Source of the DNA: JAISDD01 sp031553935
GTDB lineage: Bacteria; Bacillota; Syntrophomonadia; Syntrophomonadales; Syntrophomonadaceae
Direction of reading: 5' to 3'
Assembly: GCA_031553935.1 (NCBI GenBank)
Contig: JAVBKS010000005.1
Span: 21,356-85,355, forward strand
Length of the DNA: 64,000 nt
The notes under the pieces were generated by a model that ran no database searches, was not told the DNA's origin, and was given only the letters and a program-made list of their open reading frames with translations. Both the position numbers and the translations under genes were made by a program. How positions within the stretch are numbered: the first letter of the stretch is position 1; every line of letters begins with the position of its first letter. Shown piece by piece: positions 1-7,471 of this stretch.

Positions 1-572
1 TACAGCGGCAAACCAGCCGGTACTGTTGTTGTTATCCAGCCCATCATTAAAGGCATAACGTATAACATGGTTTTTTGGGTAGGATCATCAATATTTGCCA
101 TCGAAATTCTTTGCTGCAAGAAAGTAGTTCCAGCTACTAAAACTGCTAATATATACCATGGATCGGGTTGTCCAATGTTCTGGATCCAAAAAAACTTAGC
201 ATGTGCCACCTCTGTAAACTGGAATTTATAAAGTGATTGATAAAATGCAAAAAAAATCGGCATTTGAATTAATAAAGGCAAACAACCACCGAGTGGATTA
301 ATACCCTGTTCCTTGTATAATTCACCCAGCTTTAGCTGCATGGTCTTGGGATCATCTTTGTATCTTTCTTGTAATAATTTGATCCGGGGCTGCATATTTT
401 GCATAGCCCGCATTGAAGTCATTTGCTTTTGAGTTAATGGCAAAAGAACTATCTTAATTACTATCGTAATCAAAATAATAGCCAGACCGTAATTCGGAAT
501 TCCAAATTCTACGGTAAGCTCATAAAAAAACTGAATAAACTGTGAAAACCAATGAACAAAAGTCTGCCACAA
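1..572 (-). CDS. yidC: Membrane protein insertase YidC/OxaA (C-terminal part beyond window)
   Basis: Inserts and folds inner-membrane proteins, alone or with SecYEG. I read the reverse strand by hand. It gives an open frame of 190 codons with the family's hydrophobic segments and the stretch GINPLGGCLPLLIQMP, typical of the short Gram-positive YidC form without the large periplasmic domain. The frame runs off the left edge. The likely start is a TTG at 572 preceded by AGGAG about five bases upstream. An in-frame GTG at 608 sits directly on another SD and is less likely. It follows yidD, rnpA and rpmH in the usual order. Confidence 0.9.
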   Translation of the reverse strand, partial: MWQTFVHWFSQFIQFFYELTVEFGIPNYGLAIILITIVIKIVLLPLTQKQMTSMRAMQNMQPRIKLLQERYKDDPKTMQLKLGELYKEQGINPLGGCLPLLIQMPIFFAFYQSLYKFQFTEVAHAKFFWIQNIGQPDPWYILAVLVAGTTFLQQRISMANIDDPTQKTMLYVMPLMMGWITTTVPAGLPL

Positions 573-635
573 ACTAATCTCCTGCTCGCTTAAGCCAGCA
601 GGATGCACCTCCTTACCTAGGGAACTAGTTGCTTA

Positions 636-845
636 TTAAGGTACTGGATCATATCCACCTGAATTAAAAGGATGACATTTGCTGATTCTTATTACTGCAA
701 GCCAGGTTCCCTTTAAAGCTCCGTGCTTTTCAATCGCCGCAATAGCATAGTGCGAACATGTTGGATAAAAGCGACAGGATGGTCCCTTTATTTTGCTAAA
801 TTGCTGATAAATTCGAATTGTAATTACCAATAATTTCCTTACCAC
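636..845 (-). CDS. yidD: Membrane protein insertion efficiency factor YidD
   Basis: A 69-aa protein that helps YidC-dependent insertion at the inner face of the membrane. The sequence carries the family core PSCRFYPTCSHYAIAAIEKH and ends in the typical FNSGGYDPVP. It overlaps the end of rnpA by a few bases and lies between rnpA and yidC, which is the conserved arrangement. Length is normal for the family. Confidence 0.95.
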   Translation of the reverse strand: MVRKLLVITIRIYQQFSKIKGPSCRFYPTCSHYAIAAIEKHGALKGTWLAVIRISKCHPFNSGGYDPVP

Positions 846-1174
846 AGTCCGGCTTTCTTCATTATTGAAATTACATCCTGTTCAATTAAAAAAAATGGCA
901 CATTATTAATATTCTTTTTCGTGACAATAACTATATCTTGATGGCCGGAAATATTTTTCATATTTTTTCTAACTATCTCTCTAATTTGTCGTTTTACTCT
1001 ATTTCTTCTAACTGCATTACCAATAGCTTTGTTTGTTACAATACCATACCTGTTATAGGTTTCTCTGTTCAACAAGAAATAAACAAAAACATATTTGCCA
1101 TTAATCTTTTTGCCATATTTATAGTTATTATTATACTCTTTTCCATTTTTTATGCGATAACTTTTAGCCAACAT
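839..1174 (-). CDS. rnpA: Ribonuclease P protein component
   Basis: Protein subunit of RNase P, which trims the 5' ends of tRNA precursors and binds the leader through its basic helix. The 111-aa product has the signature NAVRRNRVKRQIREIVR in the middle and an N-terminal YRI-KNGKEYNN stretch, with normal length. It lies directly downstream of rpmH and overlaps yidD, so it is probably co-transcribed from the rpmH promoter. Confidence 0.95.
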   Translation of the reverse strand: MLAKSYRIKNGKEYNNNYKYGKKINGKYVFVYFLLNRETYNRYGIVTNKAIGNAVRRNRVKRQIREIVRKNMKNISGHQDIVIVTKKNINNVPFFLIEQDVISIMKKAGLW

Positions 1175-1210
1175 TTTTATACACAGATAATAAAAGGCCG
1201 TTTTAACGAC

Positions 1211-1345
1211 CTAGGCACAAATTTCTTTTCTACCTTTTTTTCTGCGACTAGCTAGCACTTTTCTGCCTCCTGCGGAAGACATCCGCTGCCTAAATCCATG
1301 TACTTTTTTTCTTTTTCGGTTTTTTCCTTGAAAAGTCCTTTTCAT
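1211..1345 (-). CDS. rpmH: 50S ribosomal protein L34
   Basis: Read by hand on the reverse strand: 44 residues starting MKRTFQGKNRKRKK and containing HGFRQRMSSAGGRKVLASRR, the L34 signature. It is a small basic protein of the large ribosomal subunit. A GGAGG-type SD (in TGAGGGAGGAAGAA) precedes the ATG. It is the first gene of the leftward rpmH-rnpA-yidD-yidC operon and diverges from dnaA. Confidence 0.95.
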   Translation of the reverse strand: MKRTFQGKNRKRKKVHGFRQRMSSAGGRKVLASRRKKGRKEICA

Positions 1346-1378
1346 TTTCTTCCTCCCTCATTAATACGGCACTTAATA

Positions 1379-1408
1379 ATTATATTGATTATCTCAAGGT
1401 GCTGTCAA
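1379..1408 (-). promoter_or_regulatory. Promoter of the rpmH-rnpA-yidD-yidC operon
   Basis: On the reverse strand TTGACA (1403-1408) and TATAAT (1379-1384) are both perfect sigma-A hexamers, separated by 18 bases. They lie about 35 bases upstream of the rpmH start codon. No function has been tested; the call rests on consensus match and position. Confidence 0.75.
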
Positions 1409-1461
1409 GAAACATGAGCTGTTACTGCTTCTATTTTTAGAACTTATCTGCTATCATTAGT

Positions 1462-1490
1462 TTGAAATTGAATTGCTAATATTCTTATAT
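1462..1490 (+). promoter_or_regulatory. Candidate dnaA promoter
   Basis: TTGAAA (1462-1467) and TTATAT (1485-1490) are separated by 17 bases and lie upstream of the DnaA-box cluster. The match to consensus is moderate. If used, transcription would pass through the DnaA boxes, which would allow autoregulation by DnaA. Confidence 0.4.
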
Positions 1491-1501
1491 CTTGTTATTT
1501 C

Positions 1502-1550
1502 TTTTCCACAATTATATTATTATTCACAGTTACTTTTCCACATTTACACA
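1502..1550 (+). other. oriC part 1: DnaA-box cluster upstream of dnaA
   Basis: Four nine-base elements close to TTATNCACA lie in 49 bases: TTTTCCACA (1502-1510), TTATTCACA (1520-1528), TTTTCCACA (1534-1542) and ATTTACACA (1542-1550). All are on the same strand and end just before the dnaA SD. In Firmicutes the origin is usually split between this interval and the dnaA-dnaN interval. Confidence 0.7.
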
Positions 1551-1561
1551 GGAGGTTGTTT

Positions 1562-2875
1562 ATGGATCACGATATAGATTATTCCTCGCTTTGGAATAAT
1601 GCTCTTTTGATATTGCGTGAAGAAATAGACCCTGATAGTTTTGACATATGGTTTACAATGTTAAGGTTTGATTCATTTCTTAACGATACGTTCTACATAA
1701 GCGCACCAAACACTTTAACTAGAGAATGGATCGAATCTCGCTATCTGGATACTATTCAAAATGTTTTGCAGCGAACTATAAACAAAAATGCTTCCTTGGT
1801 GTTTATTAATGAAGAAAGCAATATTAAGGATTCCCCTTATTTATCATCGTTGAATCCTAGGTATACTTTTGATTCTTTTGTGGTTGGAAATAGCAATCGT
1901 TTTGCCCATGCAGCCTGTTATGCAGTAGGCGAGGCCCCTGCGCGCGCATATAATCCCCTTTTTATTTATGGCGGAGTCGGGCTTGGCAAAACTCATCTTA
2001 TGCAGGCAATTGGCAGCTCAATTCTAAAAAAGAATAAATCATATTCTGTTGTCTATGTGTCTTCAGAGCAATTCACTAATGAGCTGATTAGTTCAATAAA
2101 GGATGATAATACTCCCGGTTTTCGAAATAAATATCGCAATATAGATGTATTACTTATAGACGACATTCAATTTTTAGCGGGCAAAGAAAGAACCCAAGAG
2201 GAATTCTTTCATACCTTTAATACTCTTTATGAAGCTAATAAGCAAGTGGTTATTTCCAGTGACCGTCCGCCAAAAAGTATCCCAACATTAGAAGACAGGC
2301 TTAGATCTCGTTTCGAATGGGGACTAATTACTGATATTCAGCCTCCTGATCTCGAAACTCGAGTTGCTATTCTCAGAAAGAAAGCACAAGATGAAAACTT
2401 GAATATTCCTTATGATATTTTAGATTATATTGCAAATTACATAGATACTAATATACGAGAATTAGAAGGAGCACTTGTAAGGTTAATTGCCTATGTGAAT
2501 ATTACAAAAGAACCCTTGAACATTAACACTGCCAGCAATGCTCTAAAAGACATATTGCCACCGCCCCGACCAAAAAAGATAACAATTGAAACCATACAAA
2601 AAGCAGTTTCCAAATATTATCATATAGAATTAAATGATATGTTATCTAAAAAAAGGAATAAGGAACTGGTTCAACCTCGGCAAGTAGCTATGTTTTTATG
2701 CCGAAGGCTGACTGACGCATCTTTTCCGCAAATAGGGTCACAATTTGGTGGTCGCGATCATACGACAGTTATTCATGCAAATGATAAGATTGATAAACTA
2801 CTTAGCAGCGATCAAGAATTAACTTCTCAAATAGAAAAATTAATGAAATCGATTGACCCAAATTTCATAAAATAA
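1562..2875 (+). CDS. dnaA: Chromosomal replication initiator protein DnaA
   Basis: AAA+ ATPase that binds DnaA boxes and opens the origin. The 437-aa product has an N-terminal helicase-loading domain (about 1-85), the AAA+ core with Walker A GGVGLGKTHLMQAIG and Walker B VLLIDDIQFL, and a C-terminal DNA-binding domain with the signature FGGRDHTTVIHA. I chose the ATG at 1562 because GGAGG lies six bases upstream. A TTG at 1556 directly abuts that SD and is too close. It is first in the rightward replication cluster and lies between the two parts of oriC. Confidence 0.98.
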   Translation: MDHDIDYSSLWNNALLILREEIDPDSFDIWFTMLRFDSFLNDTFYISAPNTLTREWIESRYLDTIQNVLQRTINKNASLVFINEESNIKDSPYLSSLNPRYTFDSFVVGNSNRFAHAACYAVGEAPARAYNPLFIYGGVGLGKTHLMQAIGSSILKKNKSYSVVYVSSEQFTNELISSIKDDNTPGFRNKYRNIDVLLIDDIQFLAGKERTQEEFFHTFNTLYEANKQVVISSDRPPKSIPTLEDRLRSRFEWGLITDIQPPDLETRVAILRKKAQDENLNIPYDILDYIANYIDTNIRELEGALVRLIAYVNITKEPLNINTASNALKDILPPPRPKKITIETIQKAVSKYYHIELNDMLSKKRNKELVQPRQVAMFLCRRLTDASFPQIGSQFGGRDHTTVIHANDKIDKLLSSDQELTSQIEKLMKSIDPNFIK

Positions 2876-2883
2876 TGTTCAGG

Positions 2884-2985
2884 AAATTCACAGAATTATG
2901 CACAGCTATAATTCCGTAGTAAGTAAAGGTCAACTTACTTTTCCACGATTTTAACACTACTACTACTCTTACTAGCTTAAATATT
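2884..2985 (+). other. oriC part 2: DnaA boxes and DnaA-trio unwinding element
   Basis: The dnaA-dnaN spacer has AAATTCACA (2884-2892, degenerate), TTATGCACA (2896-2904) and TTTTCCACG (2939-2947). About nine bases after the last box come six consecutive trinucleotides, CTA CTA CTA CTC TTA CTA (2957-2974), followed by an AT-rich run. On the complementary strand these read as the 3'-GAT-5' type trios that DnaA uses to start strand opening in Bacillus subtilis. The order box, spacer, trios, AT-rich DNA is that of a basal unwinding system. Confidence 0.75.
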
Positions 2986-3029
2986 ATGAAAAAAATAGCA
3001 TGATCCATTAAGAAGCGGAGGTAAAATTC

Positions 3030-4169
3030 TTGAAATTTGCTATAGAACAAAAGGAGCTCTCAGCACTTACCAATATTGCCAGCAGGGCCGCATCAAACCG
3101 GAACACTATACCTGTTTTATCAGGTTTACTTATAAATGCCAGCTTTGAAAATGGTCTTACCTTCACCGCAACTGATATGGAAATAGGAATTACCGCTTCA
3201 AATCAAAAAATACAAGTATTTGAAGAAGGAACAGTGCTAGTAAACGCCCACTATTTTTCTAATATAATCAAAGTACTACCGGATACAGTGTTAAATATTG
3301 AGTTAAATACCAATCAATCTAAGCTAAATCTTAACTATCTGCGTTCTTCGATTTCGGTAAACACGTATTTTGATTACGAATATCCTAGTCTGCCCTTGGA
3401 TAAGTTGGAAGAAAAGTTCGAAATTGAGCAAATTGTTCTTCGGGATGCTCTGCGCAAAACCGTATTTTCTGCTTCACTTAATCACTTTCGCCAAGTGTTT
3501 ACGGGCGTATTAGTTGACTTAATAGAAAACAATGAGCTAAGATTCGTAGCCTCGGATACACATCGTCTTGCTTTTTTTAAGCTTACGCTGCCGGGTGAAA
3601 AAATAGAACCATTTAGATTCATTCTGCCAACGAGAACCATAAACGAGCTGCTTCGTTTACTGGATAACAGTGATGAAAAAATCAAGATTGGCTTATCACA
3701 AAACAATGTGGTTTTTTATAAGAGTAATTTTTTGCTCATTTCCAGGTTAATCAGTGGTCAGTACCCTACTTACGAACAAGTAATTCCAGCTTCCCACTCT
3801 ACTGAGCTCTCGATCAAGACCGTAACCTTAAATGAGACTCTCGATAGAGCAAGAGTTATGCCAACTGATGACAAATTAAAGATTCCTAGTTTCAAATTAA
3901 GTATTAACGAAAACGAACTCATGATTAGTACTCATTCAGTTGCAATGGGAGAAATTAACGATCTTATTGAGGAAGTAAGCATTGATGGCAACAAAGATTT
4001 CACTATTGCTTTTAATACGAATTACTTTTCGGATATAGTCAAGTTGCTTGCTATGGAGTGTGAAAATATTACAATAAAAATGTCAGGGCCTCTTGGGCCA
4101 TCGGTTATAAGTAACCCAAATAAGGAAAACTATATATATGTGTTAGTACCTCTGCGGACAAATAGTTAG
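3030..4169 (+). CDS. dnaN: DNA polymerase III beta subunit (sliding clamp)
   Basis: Ring-forming processivity factor for the replicative polymerase. The product is 379 aa, normal for the family, beginning MKFAIEQKELSALTNIASRA and ending in the typical YVLVPLRTNS. The start is TTG with GGAGGT upstream, and no better ATG exists near the conserved N-terminus. It lies directly after the second half of oriC and 14 bases before recF. Confidence 0.97.
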   Translation: MKFAIEQKELSALTNIASRAASNRNTIPVLSGLLINASFENGLTFTATDMEIGITASNQKIQVFEEGTVLVNAHYFSNIIKVLPDTVLNIELNTNQSKLNLNYLRSSISVNTYFDYEYPSLPLDKLEEKFEIEQIVLRDALRKTVFSASLNHFRQVFTGVLVDLIENNELRFVASDTHRLAFFKLTLPGEKIEPFRFILPTRTINELLRLLDNSDEKIKIGLSQNNVVFYKSNFLLISRLISGQYPTYEQVIPASHSTELSIKTVTLNETLDRARVMPTDDKLKIPSFKLSINENELMISTHSVAMGEINDLIEEVSIDGNKDFTIAFNTNYFSDIVKLLAMECENITIKMSGPLGPSVISNPNKENYIYVLVPLRTNS

Positions 4170-4183
4170 GAGCTCTATTATTA

Positions 4184-5290
4184 TTGTTTTTAGATAAGAT
4201 AAGTGTAATCGGCTTTCGAAATTTAGAAAATACCGTTTTTCAAGCACATAGAGGGCTTAATATAATAATTGGCGAAAATGGACAAGGAAAAACAAATTTT
4301 TTGGAGGCAATATATGTTTTGGCACTCGGTTCTTCTTTTAGAGGTCCTGATAATGCTTTAATTAACTATAACGACAGTACTTTCCAAATAGAAGGGGTTT
4401 ATCATAAGGACAACAGTTTCAATAAAAGTAAGCTAGTTTTTGATATCCAAAAAGGGAAGCGATTTTTTCAAAATGAAAAAAGAACTCAAGCCAAAAACTT
4501 GAGTGACTTAAAATTGGTTTTATTTACGCCTGATGATTTATTTTTAATAAAAGGTTCTCCAAAAGGCAGAAGAGAGTTTTTAGATTTTAGTCTCAAGCAA
4601 GCTACAAGTGAATACAAACAGTATATTGATAATTACAATAAAGTTTTAAAAAAGCGAAACTTTTTATTAAAAAACAATCAGAATACAAACAAAATGATTG
4701 CCGCCTTGAATCAAGTTTTAATTGAGCAAGCGGCCTTAGTTATTTTAGCAAGACTTAATTATATTAACCTCCTAGACAAAAATTTACAGGATATTTTCCC
4801 TTTAATTAACAATAAAAGCGCATCAATTAAATTAAAATATGCGATTTCTTTCCCGTTTGGCAGTGGTAATGGTAAAATAAATTTAGATATATTGCAAAAA
4901 ATCCTATACGAACAATTAATTAATAAAACTGAAATTGAACAGCAGCTCAGAAGGACAGTTGTTGGGCCGCATTTAGATGATCTGCATTTCTATTTCGAAG
5001 GCAGATTAGCAAAATTATATTGTTCCCAAGGACAACAAAGGAATATAATCATTGCTTTAAAACTTGCTGAGATTATTTCTTTTTTTCAATTAAAGGGCTA
5101 TTATCCAGTTTTTCTTCTGGATGAAGTATTAGCTGAATTGGACCATGAAAAGAAAAATCTTTTACTTGATTATCTGTCGCGAGCTAATTTCCAAAGCTTC
5201 ATGACCGCAGTAAGTGTTGATAATTTGCAAAGCTATAATTCGGCACATATAAGTTTCATAAATAACGGTGTGCTAATTGGAAAGGAGTAA
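4184..5290 (+). CDS. recF: DNA replication and repair protein RecF
   Basis: SMC-like ATPase that helps load RecA at gaps through the RecFOR pathway. The 368-aa product has Walker A GENGQGKTNFLEAIY near residue 33, the ABC signature CSQGQQRNIIIALKL and Walker B VFLLDEVLAELD. The start is a TTG with AGGAG about eleven bases upstream. Only 14 bases separate it from dnaN, so the small S4-domain RNA-binding gene often found between the two in Firmicutes is absent here. Confidence 0.96.
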   Translation: MFLDKISVIGFRNLENTVFQAHRGLNIIIGENGQGKTNFLEAIYVLALGSSFRGPDNALINYNDSTFQIEGVYHKDNSFNKSKLVFDIQKGKRFFQNEKRTQAKNLSDLKLVLFTPDDLFLIKGSPKGRREFLDFSLKQATSEYKQYIDNYNKVLKKRNFLLKNNQNTNKMIAALNQVLIEQAALVILARLNYINLLDKNLQDIFPLINNKSASIKLKYAISFPFGSGNGKINLDILQKILYEQLINKTEIEQQLRRTVVGPHLDDLHFYFEGRLAKLYCSQGQQRNIIIALKLAEIISFFQLKGYYPVFLLDEVLAELDHEKKNLLLDYLSRANFQSFMTAVSVDNLQSYNSAHISFINNGVLIGKE

Positions 5291-5292
5291 TT

Positions 5293-5544
5293 ATGTATCT
5301 ACATTTGGGAAATAATAACATCATTCCGATTAATGAAATAATAACTATTTTAAATATCAGTTCGGATATATCGGAAGATGTAAAAGATATTATTGATACA
5401 GCGAAGCTTGATAAAAAACTTATTAATATAAGTGAAAAAGATAAAGCTAAATCACTTATAGTTTGTTTGGATAGAGTATATGTATCCCCGATTTCGTCAA
5501 CAACTTTATACAAAAGAGGTACCGGTTTTAACAAGGAGGTTTAA
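5293..5544 (+). CDS. remB: Extracellular matrix regulator RemB (DUF370 family)
   Basis: An 83-aa protein of the DUF370/RemA-RemB family. It begins MYLHLGNNNIIPINEI and has the VYVSPISSTTLYKR end typical of family members located between recF and gyrB. RemA paralogs act as DNA-binding regulators of matrix and osmoprotection genes in Bacillus; the role of RemB is less clear. It is tightly packed between recF and gyrB and probably co-transcribed. Confidence 0.88.
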   Translation: MYLHLGNNNIIPINEIITILNISSDISEDVKDIIDTAKLDKKLINISEKDKAKSLIVCLDRVYVSPISSTTLYKRGTGFNKEV

Positions 5545-5546
5545 GT

Positions 5547-7448
5547 TTGGCTAATACTGAAAATGGATATAATGCTTCCGATATTCAGGTATTAGAAGGA
5601 TTAGAGGCAGTAAGAAAAAGACCAGGAATGTATATTGGATCAACTGGCAGTAAAGGACTTCATCACTTAGTCTATGAAATTGTCGACAATAGTATCGATG
5701 AATCAGTAGGTGGTTATTGTGACCATATCAGTGTGATCGTAAACATCGATAATAGTGTGGAAGTCAGCGATAATGGACGAGGGATACCGGTTGATCTGCA
5801 CCCCGTAGTGGGAATACCCGCTTTAGAAGTAATCATGACCACCCTGCATTCCGGCGGTAAATTTGGCGGTAAAGGCTATACGATTTCCGGCGGTTTGCAC
5901 GGTGTCGGCCTATCTGTTGTCAATGCTTTATCAGAACATATGATCGTAACCATCTACAGGGAAGGATTTTCATACAGACAGGAATATCGCCGGGGAAAAC
6001 CGGTAACCGATATTATCAAGTATGGAGAAACCGATAAAAGTGGTACAAAAATTTGGTTTAGTCCTGATCCGGAAGTATTCGAAGAGCGCATTTATGACAG
6101 CGAAATCTTAATCCAAAGACTAAGGGAATTAAGCTTTTTGAACAAAGGTTTAAAAATATCTTATAAGGATATGCGCAATGAAGAGTTAAACAAAGAGTTC
6201 TCTTCTGATGGACTGCGTGATTTCGTGGTCTACATAAATAAAAACAAAGAATTATTAAATACTGCACCGATCTATTTTGAATCAATAAAAGAAGATGTTG
6301 TTGTTTCGGTGGCAGTGCAATATAATAGCGGCTACAGCGAAAACATATACTCTTTCGCTAATAATATAAGAACCCAAGAAGGTGGCACGCATGAAACCGG
6401 CTTAAAAAATGCTCTAACCAGAATCATTAACGATTATTGCCGTAAAAACGGATTAATTAAAGAAAATGATCCTAATTTGGCTGGTGAAGATATAAGAGAA
6501 GGCATCGCGGCTGTTATATCCGTTTTAGTTAAAGATCCTCAATTTGAAGGTCAAACCAAAACGAAACTAGGTAATACTAACGTTCAAGGGATAGTTAATG
6601 GCGTGGTTTACGAGCAATTTGGAGATTATTTAAACGAAAACCCGTCTATAGCCCGTAAAATTGCCGACAAATCAATTGCTGCTCGCCGTGCCCGTGAAGC
6701 TGCACGCAAAGCCCGGGAACTAACGAGAAGGAAAAGCGCACTAGAATCTACTTCATTGCCAGGAAAACTTGCTGATTGCAGTGAATCGAATCCGGCAATG
6801 TCAGAAATTTTCATAGTCGAGGGTAATTCTGCAGGAGGATCAGCAAAACAAGGAAGAGATCCAAAGTACCAAGCAATTCTACCCTTGCGCGGAAAGATTT
6901 TGAATGTTGAAAAAGCGCGTTTAGATAGAGTTTTATCCAGTGAAGAAATAAGGAATTTAATTACGGCATTAGGAACAGGGATAGGCGAAGATTTTGATAT
7001 TAACAGAGCCCGTTATCACCGGATATTTATTATGACTGATGCTGATGTTGACGGCTCGCATATTAGAGTACTGTTGTTAACGTTCTTTTACCGTTACATG
7101 AGGCAATTGATTGAAAATGGATATATATATATAGCGCAACCGCCGCTTTATGGTCTCAAACGAGGAAAAGACATTCGCTATTTTTATAATGATGCCGATG
7201 TTAATAAATTTTTAGCCGAGAGCGAGCATAAATGGTCTATGCAAAGATATAAAGGTCTTGGAGAAATGGACCCGGAGCAACTCTGGTCCACAACTATGAA
7301 TGTTGAAACTCGTACAGTACTTAAGGTCAATATTGAACATGCCATTGAAGCGGAAAATGTTTTTTCTGATTTGATGGGTGACAATGTAGAACCGCGGCGC
7401 GAATTCATTCAAGCAAATGCGAAGTATGCTAGTAATATAGATATTTAA
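5547..7448 (+). CDS. gyrB: DNA gyrase subunit B
   Basis: ATPase subunit of gyrase, which introduces negative supercoils. The 633-aa product has the GHKL ATPase domain with EIVDNSIDE and SGGLHGVGLSVVNAL, then the TOPRIM part with EGNSAGGSAKQGRDPKYQA and the metal motif MTDADVDGSHIR, and ends RREFIQANAKYASNIDI. The start is TTG after AAGGAGG, two bases after remB. Confidence 0.97.
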   Translation: MANTENGYNASDIQVLEGLEAVRKRPGMYIGSTGSKGLHHLVYEIVDNSIDESVGGYCDHISVIVNIDNSVEVSDNGRGIPVDLHPVVGIPALEVIMTTLHSGGKFGGKGYTISGGLHGVGLSVVNALSEHMIVTIYREGFSYRQEYRRGKPVTDIIKYGETDKSGTKIWFSPDPEVFEERIYDSEILIQRLRELSFLNKGLKISYKDMRNEELNKEFSSDGLRDFVVYINKNKELLNTAPIYFESIKEDVVVSVAVQYNSGYSENIYSFANNIRTQEGGTHETGLKNALTRIINDYCRKNGLIKENDPNLAGEDIREGIAAVISVLVKDPQFEGQTKTKLGNTNVQGIVNGVVYEQFGDYLNENPSIARKIADKSIAARRAREAARKARELTRRKSALESTSLPGKLADCSESNPAMSEIFIVEGNSAGGSAKQGRDPKYQAILPLRGKILNVEKARLDRVLSSEEIRNLITALGTGIGEDFDINRARYHRIFIMTDADVDGSHIRVLLLTFFYRYMRQLIENGYIYIAQPPLYGLKRGKDIRYFYNDADVNKFLAESEHKWSMQRYKGLGEMDPEQLWSTTMNVETRTVLKVNIEHAIEAENVFSDLMGDNVEPRREFIQANAKYASNIDI

Positions 7449-7471
7449 TCAATTCCACAGGAGGTATACTA

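Noticed and set aside
938..1255. 105-codon frame on the plus strand
   Set aside because: Lies antisense over rnpA and rpmH; AT-rich hydrophobic translation with no family.
1556..1561. TTG at 1556 as dnaA start
   Set aside because: Directly abuts the SD; ATG at 1562 has proper spacing.
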